Shown here piece after piece: positions 1 through 5,242 of a stretch of DNA of 5,242 nt. Position numbers and translations under genes: made by a program. Source of the stretch: an uncultured Eubacteriales bacterium (GTDB taxonomy: Bacteria > Bacillota > Clostridia > Christensenellales > Christensenellaceae); the NCBI GenBank assembly GCA_900554725.1, contig USII01000085.1:1-5242 (forward strand), in the 5' to 3' direction. The notes beneath the pieces were generated by a model that was not told the origin of the DNA, made no database searches, and saw only the letters and a program-made list of their open reading frames with translations. Within the stretch, counting starts at the first letter, position 1; every line of letters begins with the position of its first letter.

Positions 1-27
1 AGCGTATTTGGATAAAAGGCTTTTAAG

Positions 28-67
28 AAAGGGCGGCGGGGCATATTTGCCCGCCGCCCTTTTCTCT
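28..67 (+). terminator. Rho-independent terminator of an upstream gene
   Basis: A perfect 13-bp stem (28-40 with 50-62, core GGGCGGCGGG / CCCGCCGCCC) encloses a 9-nt loop and runs into TTTTCTCT. It is GC-rich and followed by a T-rich tract, as expected of an intrinsic terminator. It most likely ends a plus-strand gene lying left of the window. Stop codons occur just before it in two frames (TAA at 13-15 and TAA at 24-26), but too little sequence is present to tell which one closes that gene. Three A's on the left arm give weak potential for termination in the other direction. Confidence 0.9.
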
Positions 68-187
68 AGTGGGAAAACTGGCGCTGCTGGAAACGCTAAG
101 GCGGCAGGCAGATTCCAGGGCGAATGTTCCCTGCAATTCGTGCAGCTTGAGGCATTTGCGGGAGTATGCCGGCGCATTTTATAAAAA

Positions 188-236
188 TTAAGCTGTATTT
201 AAAAGAAGGTTAATCGCTTTGCCGCTTGGTTCTTAA
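188..236 (+). promoter_or_regulatory. Candidate response-regulator operator: phased TTAA boxes
   Basis: TTAA occurs at 188-191, 199-202 and 210-213, exactly 11 bp apart, and again at 233-236 (23 bp after the third). Read as hexamers, the first three are TTAAGC, TTAAAA and TTAATC, separated by 5 bp each. Direct repeats spaced one helical turn apart are the known binding architecture of OmpR/PhoB-family regulators; Bacillus PhoP boxes (TTAACA-like, about 11-bp period) are the closest described example. The boxes lie just upstream of the promoter candidate at 226-254 and of the regulator gene at 274, so autoregulation is the natural inference. The surrounding DNA is AT-rich, so chance occurrence is not excluded. 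Confidence 0.5.
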
Positions 237-254
237 CGCCCGAGCTGGTACTAT
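226..254 (+). promoter_or_regulatory. Candidate sigma-A promoter for the two-component operon
   Basis: TTGGTT (226-231) and TACTAT (249-254) are separated by 17 bp, and TGG directly before TACTAT gives an extended -10 element (TGn). The -35 matches the consensus at only three positions, which suits an activator-dependent promoter next to the TTAA boxes. The weakness is that transcription would begin near 261, within or next to the ribosome site, leaving a leader of only about 13 nt. An alternative -10-like TATAAA lies at 180-185, preceded by TTGCGG (156-161) with an 18-bp gap. Confidence 0.35.
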
Positions 255-260
255 GCTGGT

Positions 261-266
261 GGGAGG
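261..266 (+). promoter_or_regulatory. Ribosome binding site deciding the regulator start
   Basis: GGGAGG sits 7 nt before the ATG at 274. The same frame is open upstream to a TTG at 226, but the ribosome site and the alignment of the receiver domain (MYRILVCDDE) place the start at 274. Confidence 0.85.
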
Positions 267-273
267 TTTTGCA

Positions 274-975
274 ATGTATCGGATTTTGGTTTGCGACGAT
301 GAGAAAGATATTGTCTCTGCCCTGAAAATTTATTTGATGGCCGAAGGATATGAAGTCTTTGAGGCGAACAACGGCAAGCAGGCGCTTCAGATCATCCAAG
401 AGCAGGAGATACACCTGATCTTGATGGACCTCATGATGCCCGTGATGGATGGGATTACCGCAACGGCAAAGCTGAGGGAGGTAAGCAATATTCCCATCAT
501 CATGCTCACGGCAAAAAGCGAAGATGGGGATAAGGTGCTGGGGCTCAATATCGGCGCGGATGACTATATCACAAAGCCATTTAATCCCATTGAAGTGGTG
601 GCGCGCGTGAAATCCCATTTGCGGCGGTATACGCGCCTTGGAGGAATGAGCGCGCCCAGCGCTTCGCGCATTGAGGTAGGGGGAATCTGCCTGGACGATG
701 AGAGCAAGCAGGTGACTGTGGATGGAGAGAGCGTTTCGCTCACGCCTATCGAATACAACATCCTAAAGCTGCTGATGCAAAGCCCGGGAAAGGTTTTTTC
801 CATTCGGGAGATTTATGAGAGCGTTTGGAAAGATCCTGCCTTTGGGCAGGAAGGCACTGTTGCAGTCCATATCCGGCATTTGCGGGAAAAAATCGAAATC
901 AACCCGGCCGATCCCCGCTATGTAAAGGTAGTTTGGGGGCAGGGATATAAATTTGAAAGAGAGGTTCATTCGTGA
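274..975 (+). CDS. OmpR/PhoB-family response regulator, VanR-like
   Basis: This 233-residue DNA-binding response regulator is of normal length for its family. Residues 3 to about 117 form the receiver domain: acidic pair Asp8/Asp9, phosphoacceptor Asp52 in LMDLMMP, switch Thr79 in MLTAK, and Lys101 in the YITKPF motif. A short linker (about 118-131) leads to a winged-helix domain (about 132-229). Its recognition helix lies near 194-207 (TVAVHIRHLREKI), followed by the wing ending VVWGQGYKFE. The HIRHLREK...VVWGxGYK pattern is typical of VanR-like regulators in Gram-positive bacteria. All phosphotransfer residues are present, so it should be active. It is expected to be phosphorylated by the kinase encoded next to it, whose GTG overlaps its TGA stop, and then to bind direct-repeat DNA. 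The phased TTAA boxes upstream are a candidate target. The regulon cannot be read from the sequence, so no gene symbol is given. Confidence 0.96.
   Translation: MYRILVCDDEKDIVSALKIYLMAEGYEVFEANNGKQALQIIQEQEIHLILMDLMMPVMDGITATAKLREVSNIPIIMLTAKSEDGDKVLGLNIGADDYITKPFNPIEVVARVKSHLRRYTRLGGMSAPSASRIEVGGICLDDESKQVTVDGESVSLTPIEYNILKLLMQSPGKVFSIREIYESVWKDPAFGQEGTVAVHIRHLREKIEINPADPRYVKVVWGQGYKFEREVHS
959..964 (+). promoter_or_regulatory. Internal ribosome binding site for the kinase gene
   Basis: GAGAGG, within the last codons of the regulator gene, lies 7 nt before the GTG at 972. The GTGA overlap (972-975) of kinase start and regulator stop indicates translational coupling and fixes the kinase start at a non-ATG codon. 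Confidence 0.75.
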
Positions 976-2846
976 AACAGCTGATCTACCGCCTGCCCGT
1001 TAAAATTGCGGCTATTTTCCTATTCGCCGTGTTCGCTGCGACGGCCCTTGGCATGGGGCTTTGCATTGGGTATCTGGAAAGCTGCGGATATTATCGGAGC
1101 GAAGATTATCTGGATTCAGAGGAATGCCGGCGCATCAGCGCCGCCTATGCAGAGCAGGCGTTTGAATATTGGGGTGCGCTGACGGGTGAAGCGGAAAACG
1201 CGGAATATCTGCGGGATTATCTGGAAGCGCGGTTGATGAACGGCGCCACGAACTACTGCTTTTATCTGACGGATGAAACCGGGCAGGTTGTGCTGCAAAA
1301 CTTTGAGGGTGCGCCATCCGGGCAGGGGTGGGACTATGGCTCCATCGATGGGGCGGATGGCAAGGCGTATGAACAGCGCGGCTTTGTCCGGGAAATTTCG
1401 GCAAACGACGATTACTATGAAAGTTACCAGGCCTATCTGCGTTTGGCGCCGTATAAGTATACGATGATCGTCTGGCTGGGAGTCCTGGTATTGGCAAGCG
1501 TCGCGCTGCTGGTTTTTCTGTTCTGTTCTGCCGGCCGCCGCCCCGAAAGTACGGGCGTTGTAAAGAACCTTCAGGATAGGATTCCCGTAGATCTCTTCGC
1601 TCTGGCAGTGGCTCTTGTAGGAGTGAGCCTTGCTGCGCTCACCAGGCGAATGCTCTATATGGAAAATGCCTCGCTTGTGCAGAGGATATTCCTTTTTGTG
1701 CCTGTCTGCCTTGGGTGGGTACTGTTGGCGCTGGACGGGGCAATGAGCTTTGCCACACGCTTCAAGGCAGGAAAGTGGTGGAGAAGTGCCATTCTATACC
1801 GGGCGGCGCATTGGCTCTATATGAGGGTGCGGGAATTTTTTGGCCATGTGAAGATTACCTGGAAAGCAGCGCTGCTGTTCCTGGCCTATGTCGCGGCGAC
1901 TCTTCTTCTTATGCTGCTATATAGCTATGGCCATCGGCCCTATTTTGGCCTGCTGCTGGCGGCTCTGCAGATTGGCGCGCTGTTTGTGGTTTGCCAGGCC
2001 GTCGCCCAGATGCAGGATGTGTTTTCCGAGGGAAAGCACATTGCGCAGGGGGATTTAAACTATAAACTCAATCCGGAGAAAGTAAGCTGGCTCTTCCGAG
2101 AGCATGCAAGAACGCTCAACAACATTGGCGTGGGAATGTCGCGCGCAGTGGAGGAGCGGCTGAAAAGTGAGCGCATGAAAACAGAGCTCATTACAAATGT
2201 CTCCCACGATATCAAAACGCCGCTCACCTCCATTGTCAACTATGTGGACCTGCTAAAAAAGGAACAGATGCCAAATAAGGCGGCGGAGGAATACCTGGCG
2301 GTACTGGAAAGGCAATCGCAGCGGCTGAAAAAGCTGATAGAGGATTTGGTGGAGGCGTCCAAAGCTTCTACGGGAAATTTGCATGTAGAGCTGCAGTTGA
2401 CGGATATCGCCCAGCTCTGCCGCCAGATTGCCGGGGAATATCTGGATAGACTAGGGGAGCGCGGGCTGGAGCTGATTGTAAACCTGCCAAAGGAAGCCTA
2501 CATCTATGCAGATGGCAGATATCTCTTCCGGGTACTGGATAATCTGCTGGGCAATATCTGCAAATACAGCCAGAAGAATACGCGCGTCTATTTCGATGTT
2601 GCCTTTTCGGGGGAAAATATCCAGGTTTCCTTGAAAAACATCTCCAGAGATCGCCTCAATATCTCTGCAGATGAGCTGCAGGAACGGTTTGTGCGCGGGG
2701 ATTCTGCCCGCAGCACAGAGGGAAGCGGCCTAGGCCTTTCCATTGCGCGCAGCCTGACAGAGCTTCAGAATGGAATCTTTTCTATAGAGATCGATGGGGA
2801 CCTCTTTAAAGTCCTGCTGAGTTTTCCGGCGGCACCGCTCATCTAG
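972..2846 (+). CDS. Six-pass membrane sensor histidine kinase
   Basis: This 624-residue sensor kinase is the partner of the preceding regulator. A first membrane helix (about 11-33) is followed by an acidic, Tyr-rich extracytoplasmic region (about 34-163), then helices near 164-186, 206-224, 237-256, 297-317 and 323-345. Basic loops (187-205 and 257-296) fall on the cytoplasmic side, so the topology is self-consistent, with both ends inside. The external part contains a strand pair around YCFYLTDETGQVVLQNF (95-111) that resembles a Cache/PDC sensor fold; this is inference. A HAMP-like stretch (about 346-397, with GDLNYKL) leads to the dimerisation helix with phosphoacceptor His412 in NVSHDIKTPLTS. 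The ATPase domain has the N box around Asn524-Asn528 and the G2 box GSGLGLS (584-590) after the F box ERFVRGD. The usual DxGxG G1 box is replaced by LKNISRDRLN (554-563), a variant that I recall from VanS-like kinases with many membrane helices. The kinase is therefore probably active. The signal is unknown, and cell-envelope stress is only a guess from the neighbours. Confidence 0.95.
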   Translation: MKQLIYRLPVKIAAIFLFAVFAATALGMGLCIGYLESCGYYRSEDYLDSEECRRISAAYAEQAFEYWGALTGEAENAEYLRDYLEARLMNGATNYCFYLTDETGQVVLQNFEGAPSGQGWDYGSIDGADGKAYEQRGFVREISANDDYYESYQAYLRLAPYKYTMIVWLGVLVLASVALLVFLFCSAGRRPESTGVVKNLQDRIPVDLFALAVALVGVSLAALTRRMLYMENASLVQRIFLFVPVCLGWVLLALDGAMSFATRFKAGKWWRSAILYRAAHWLYMRVREFFGHVKITWKAALLFLAYVAATLLLMLLYSYGHRPYFGLLLAALQIGALFVVCQAVAQMQDVFSEGKHIAQGDLNYKLNPEKVSWLFREHARTLNNIGVGMSRAVEERLKSERMKTELITNVSHDIKTPLTSIVNYVDLLKKEQMPNKAAEEYLAVLERQSQRLKKLIEDLVEASKASTGNLHVELQLTDIAQLCRQIAGEYLDRLGERGLELIVNLPKEAYIYADGRYLFRVLDNLLGNICKYSQKNTRVYFDVAFSGENIQVSLKNISRDRLNISADELQERFVRGDSARSTEGSGLGLSIARSLTELQNGIFSIEIDGDLFKVLLSFPAAPLI

Positions 2847-2882
2847 AGCGGAGGGGCCCTTTTCCGAGCTTTTGTGGGAATG

Positions 2883-2914
2883 AAAAAAGGCGGCTATCAA
2901 AGCCGCCTTTTTTT
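2883..2914. terminator. Bidirectional terminator between convergent genes
   Basis: A perfect 13-bp stem (2883-2895 with 2901-2913, core GGCGGCT / AGCCGCC) has a 5-nt loop ATCAA and is flanked by A6 on the left and T7 on the right. It gives a GC core followed by a T-run on both strands. It can end the kinase operon (stop at 2846) and the minus-strand gene stopping at 2989. The 75 bases between the hairpin and that stop contain nothing else recognised. Confidence 0.93.
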
Positions 2915-2988
2915 GAGCCGGACATGAAGCCAAGCCCAAAGCCAGCAATCAAGAACTACGCTTTTGCGCGGGCCAAAGAATGGGAATC

Positions 2989-3489
2989 CTAGAGTTTTTT
3001 TGTAAGCGCCAAAAACATTGTGCCGCCGGAAACCTGAAGCGGGAACATGGCAAGCGCCCCCAGATAATATAAGCACAGCGCAAGCAAGCCCATAGTGGAC
3101 TCCGGGGAAACTGTGGCCGTATCCGAGAGAAAAATTTCCCAATCAGTATATGCATAGAGCTCTTTTAAGAGCAGCATTTCCTCGCTCAGGGCGCCTCCCA
3201 CTCTTTCATCTGCCCAACTCCAAAGAAGAGAGGATTCCTCTTCATTCCAAAAGAACAGGGGCTTTGCGGCAAATTCCAGAACCGTTTTTCCTTCCTTTTT
3301 GAAAAAGAGGCGCCCTTTTGATAGATCGCAATTGATGGTCTGGATAGAAAGATCCTTTAAGTGATATTCATCAAAAAGCGCGGAAACGCGCTGATTGTAA
3401 TAGGCGGTTGCCCGGGAAAAATACTCCTTAAATTTTGCGGTGCTCTGCTCTTTTTGTTCCTGCGTGATGCCCTGTTTTTCTTCTGCCAT
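2989..3489 (-). CDS. Small cytoplasmic protein resembling DUF6882
   Basis: This protein has 166 residues. The start at 3489 is chosen because GAGGAG lies 6 nt before the ATG; the frame is open further upstream but without support. The N-terminal 45 residues are charged and probably helical. They are followed by strand-like segments (about 49-81), a Trp-rich motif LLWSWAD (88-94), helices, a WEIF motif (117-120) and a hydrophobic helix LLALCLYYLGALAMF (135-149) before a short final strand (MFLAL). There is no signal peptide. The hydrophobic helix is preceded by polar sequence and looks buried rather than membrane-spanning, though one membrane pass is possible. The order 'short beta region, W-W/S-W-A-D/N, then a helix ending in LGA' resembles the DUF6882 family as I remember it, a group of uncharacterised proteins. 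The function is unknown. The gene follows the wall-hydrolase gene on the same strand but is separated from it by a terminator-like palindrome, so it is probably a separate transcript. Confidence 0.8.
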   Translation of the reverse strand: MAEEKQGITQEQKEQSTAKFKEYFSRATAYYNQRVSALFDEYHLKDLSIQTINCDLSKGRLFFKKEGKTVLEFAAKPLFFWNEEESSLLWSWADERVGGALSEEMLLLKELYAYTDWEIFLSDTATVSPESTMGLLALCLYYLGALAMFPLQVSGGTMFLALTKKL

Positions 3490-3495
3490 CTTTTT

Positions 3496-3501
3496 CTCCT
3501 C
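3496..3501 (-). promoter_or_regulatory. Ribosome binding site of the DUF6882-like gene
   Basis: On the minus strand GAGGAG is followed by AAAAAG and then the ATG at 3489. This is a strong site with 6-nt spacing and it excludes the longer upstream reading of the frame. Confidence 0.85.
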
Positions 3502-3525
3502 ATATATTATCCCGTTACTATTCGC

Positions 3526-3566
3526 GCCTGCCCTGGAATATTCCTGCCTGCCCGGAGAAATTTTCC
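3526..3566 (-). repeat. Imperfect 20-bp tandem repeat upstream of the DUF6882-like gene
   Basis: GCCTGCCC occurs at 3526-3533 and 3546-3553, exactly 20 bp apart. Each copy is followed by a GGA...TCC element: the perfect palindrome GGAATATTCC at 3535-3544, and GGAGAAATTTTCC at 3554-3566. The pair lies 37-77 bp upstream of the start at 3489, where an operator or promoter region would be expected. No known factor is recognised, so this is a description of structure only. Confidence 0.45.
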
Positions 3567-3592
3567 AAAGGTCCAAAGAGCGGAAAAGAAGC

Positions 3593-3628
3593 AGGGGCTC
3601 CAAAGATCGGCCGATCTTTGGAGCCCCT
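3593..3628 (-). terminator. 36-bp perfect palindrome, probable terminator of the wall-hydrolase gene
   Basis: The two 18-base arms pair without a single mismatch and without a central spacer (centre CGG|CCG at 3610/3611). It begins 14 nt after the TAA stop of the NlpC/P60 gene on the minus strand. On that strand the stem is preceded by AAA and followed by GCTTCTTTTCC, a moderately T-rich tail. On the plus strand TTTTGG follows, so weak termination is possible in that direction too. In RNA the very centre would open into a small loop. A protein-binding or DNA-cruciform role is an alternative. Confidence 0.75.
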
Positions 3629-3642
3629 TTTGGCGCATTGCT

Positions 3643-5242
3643 TTAGAAAATGCGGTATGCGCAGTAGAAATATCTGATCCAATAGCCTGTGCGGAAAGAA
3701 CGCTGCACAACCTCGCCTTCGCTGGTAGAAGCATCTATCATGGTATCTCCCGAAACGGCAATACCCACATGGCCCCTCGTTGCCCCCATTTTGAAGACGA
3801 TGACATCTCCGCGGCGGATGCTGCTCATGCTGTTCAGCCGCTGATAGCGGGAGGTGGAACGCCATGCATAGGAAGTCATATACCCCTGCTTGACGCCCGC
3901 CTGGTTCAGCGCCCAGTAGACTAGGCCAGAACAGTCGAACCGGTTTGGCCCCTTGGCGCCCAGCACATAGCGGCAGCCAAGCTTGGAGCGCGCAGCGGCG
4001 ATAAAGGCCTCGATGCCCGAATTGTTGGAAGAGCCGGGGTCAGAGGAAGAGCCTTTCCCACCACTGCTGCCGCCGCCCGAAGCGGCTTTCTTGGCGCTAT
4101 CCGAAAAGAGCTTGCTGTTTGTCTGTGCGCCGAATTTCCCATCGGCACTCAGGCCATTGCGCTTCTGGAAAGATTTCAGCGCGGTTTCCGTATCCGAGCC
4201 GAAATACCCCGTCACTTTGGAGAGATAGCCCAGCTCCTTTAAGCGATCCTGAATGCGGGTCACATCGTCCCCGCTGGCGCCAATGGAGGTCGAGTTGTAT
4301 TCAGCGTCGCCAGAAAGCAGCCGGAGGCGCGTTTCCTGGCCGATATAGCCATCGGAAATGAGGCCGTTGACCATCTGGAAGCGCTTTACCGCGGCGACAG
4401 TATCATCGCCATATTTGCCATCCGGATCCGTGGTAAGATAGCCCAGCTCCTTCAGGCGGTTCTGATAGCTGCGGATATCCTCGCTTTCCTCGCCTTTGCT
4501 CAATACATTGGCTTTGGCCTCTTCGGAATAGAGCTGCTCGCGCGTCTGCTCGCCGATAGTGCCATCCACGGCAAGGGAATTGAGCTCCTGGAATTTCTGC
4601 ACGGCGGCGGTGGTTTCCGAACCAAAGTGCCCTGTGGCCTTGCTCATATAGCCGAGGTCCCAAAGGCGCGTCTGAAGCTCGGTGACATCATCGCCATCCA
4701 TCCCTTCGGATACGGTGTACTTCTTGGCGTCTTCTGCAAACAGCGAAGTATAAGTCGCCTCATCGGTTGTACCCGTTTGTTCCAGCCCGCTGCTGCGCTG
4801 GAACAGCTTGACGGCTTCTGCAATTTGCTCGGTATAGGTTAGAATGGGCTCGTCGTCGCCCATATAGCCAAGCTCGATGAGCCGGCTTTGAATTTTGGTG
4901 ACGACGGGATTTGTCATGCCAAGCTCGGCATAGCGGGGCGGCTCATCCGGCTCAGGTGCAGTAAGCACAGCCGTAGAGAGGGCGGCCTGCGCCTGCTCTT
5001 CGGATTTTTGTTCGGTGTTTTTTACGGCAGCGGAAACAGCGATGGGCGCTGCAGTAATGAGCACAACGGCTGTTGCGATAGAAACGATGGCCTTGGGGCT
5101 CAGGCTGCGAAAGAGCGAGGGCACCCGGGATAAAAAGGCCATAAACAGCGCCGGAAGCCCAGCAAAAAAGCCGGGGATTTTCCGAAAAAAGGAACCAATG
5201 CCATAAAAGAAGGAAGGCGTTTTTTTAAAGAACGCCGGAATG
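3643..5242 (-). CDS. Cell-wall NlpC/P60 peptidase with four peptidoglycan-binding repeats (5' end beyond window)
   Basis: Probably a surface peptidoglycan endopeptidase cleaving stem-peptide bonds, as NlpC/P60 enzymes do. Numbering starts from the Met at 5142. A hydrophobic helix (about 18-37) follows basic residues Arg6, Arg12 and Lys17; it could be a signal peptide ending near VSA-A or an anchor. Four PG_binding_1-type repeats follow (about 78-140, 147-210, 216-280, 287-351). Each has an LGY motif (91, 163, 233, 304) and an aromatic FQ motif before the loop. A Gly/Ser linker (355-375) leads to the NlpC/P60 domain (about 376-499), with catalytic Cys404 in FDCSGLV and His458 in RGHVGI. Asp470 in MIDAS occupies the usual third-residue position. 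The Met at 5142 has no ribosome site, and the frame is open to the window edge. That upstream part encodes heptads IPAFFKK, TPSFFYG, IGSFFRK, IPGFFAG and LPALFMA, the last running through the Met. I therefore annotate the gene as 5'-partial. A start at 5142 with a signal peptide remains possible. Confidence 0.9.
   Translation of the reverse strand, partial: IPAFFKKTPSFFYGIGSFFRKIPGFFAGLPALFMAFLSRVPSLFRSLSPKAIVSIATAVVLITAAPIAVSAAVKNTEQKSEEQAQAALSTAVLTAPEPDEPPRYAELGMTNPVVTKIQSRLIELGYMGDDEPILTYTEQIAEAVKLFQRSSGLEQTGTTDEATYTSLFAEDAKKYTVSEGMDGDDVTELQTRLWDLGYMSKATGHFGSETTAAVQKFQELNSLAVDGTIGEQTREQLYSEEAKANVLSKGEESEDIRSYQNRLKELGYLTTDPDGKYGDDTVAAVKRFQMVNGLISDGYIGQETRLRLLSGDAEYNSTSIGASGDDVTRIQDRLKELGYLSKVTGYFGSDTETALKSFQKRNGLSADGKFGAQTNSKLFSDSAKKAASGGGSSGGKGSSSDPGSSNNSGIEAFIAAARSKLGCRYVLGAKGPNRFDCSGLVYWALNQAGVKQGYMTSYAWRSTSRYQRLNSMSSIRRGDVIVFKMGATRGHVGIAVSGDTMIDASTSEGEVVQRSFRTGYWIRYFYCAYRIF
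5137..5241 (-). repeat. Coding heptad repeat xPxFFxx at the N-terminus of the wall hydrolase
   Basis: Reading the hydrolase frame leftward from the window edge gives five consecutive 7-residue units, each 21 bp long: IPAFFKK, TPSFFYG, IGSFFRK, IPGFFAG, LPALFMA. A looser unit around VPSLFRS follows. Pro is at position 2 in four of five units and Phe at position 5 in all five. Proline in nearly every unit argues against a classical coiled coil. If the following helix is a membrane anchor with its C-terminus outside, the repeat would lie in the cytoplasm, perhaps against the membrane. Confidence 0.7.

Noticed and set aside
1..26. C-terminal end of an upstream gene
   Set aside because: Two frames end here (TAA at 13-15 and TAA at 24-26) and only a few codons are visible, so neither can be chosen or named.
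68..187. Riboswitch, small RNA or small ORF in the leader
   Set aside because: Only short competing hairpins are present (for example 131-135 with 141-145, and 116-120 with 129-133). No known riboswitch core is visible, and one frame is open for about 40 codons but has no convincing start or ribosome site.
226..273. Extended N-terminus of the response regulator from TTG at 226
   Set aside because: The 16 extra residues have no ribosome site and no counterpart in receiver domains, and the stretch overlaps the promoter candidate. GGGAGG at 261-266 supports ATG at 274.
3506..3534. Promoter for the DUF6882-like gene on the minus strand
   Set aside because: GATAAT (3511 to 3506) is a fair -10, but at 17-bp spacing the -35 position reads AGGGCA, and the leader would be about 10 nt. 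Not strong enough to annotate.
3490..3603. Upstream extension of the DUF6882-like protein
   Set aside because: The frame stays open, but the extra 38 residues run back across the tandem repeat and into the palindrome, and GAGGAG clearly marks ATG at 3489.
3361..3924. Plus-strand ORF of 187 residues across the minus-strand genes
   Set aside because: It overlaps the two well-supported minus-strand genes and the palindrome, shows no domain, and its composition fits an antisense shadow.
4078..4909. DNA-level tandem repeat or recombination array within the wall hydrolase
   Set aside because: The repetition is at protein level (four peptidoglycan-binding repeats about 70-72 residues apart). The DNA copies are diverged, so it is an old domain duplication and no mobile element.

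Overview
The window looks like chromosomal DNA from a Gram-positive Clostridia-type member of the Bacillota with moderate G+C. The reasons are the strong GGAGG-type ribosome sites, the VanR-like regulator with a large multi-pass kinase, the tandem peptidoglycan-binding repeats fused to an NlpC/P60 peptidase, and the compact stem-plus-T-run terminators. No RNA gene, insertion sequence, integrase or CRISPR array is visible. The assignment to Clostridia is inferred from gene style and was not measured.

Layout. Positions 1-67 hold a strong terminator closing an unseen gene to the left. Positions 68-273 are intergenic and carry a probable control region: three TTAA boxes exactly 11 bp apart, followed by a possible extended -10 promoter. 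Positions 274-2846 on the plus strand are a two-gene operon, an OmpR/PhoB-family response regulator and a six-pass membrane histidine kinase, joined by a 4-base GTGA overlap. A symmetrical terminator at 2883-2914 separates this operon from the opposing genes on the minus strand. These are a small cytoplasmic protein (start 3489, end 2989) resembling the DUF6882 group, and a long cell-wall protein entering from the right edge and ending at 3643. The wall protein has a Phe/Pro heptad-repeat stretch, one hydrophobic helix, four peptidoglycan-binding repeats, a Gly/Ser linker and an NlpC/P60 catalytic domain. A 36-bp perfect palindrome at 3593-3628 lies just after it and probably acts as its terminator.

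How the parts may work together. The kinase has an extracytoplasmic sensor region of about 130 residues and would phosphorylate the regulator on Asp52. The phased TTAA boxes have the geometry expected for a dimeric OmpR/PhoB-family regulator, so autoregulation is plausible. A link between this VanRS-like system and the neighbouring wall hydrolase is suggested only by proximity; no TTAA box array was found near the minus-strand genes inside the window.

The most notable points are the phased operator, the 7-residue xPxFFxx repeat running off the right edge (which makes the first in-window ATG of the wall protein doubtful), the perfect palindrome, and the kinase's non-canonical G1 box. Nothing here proves an entirely new system.
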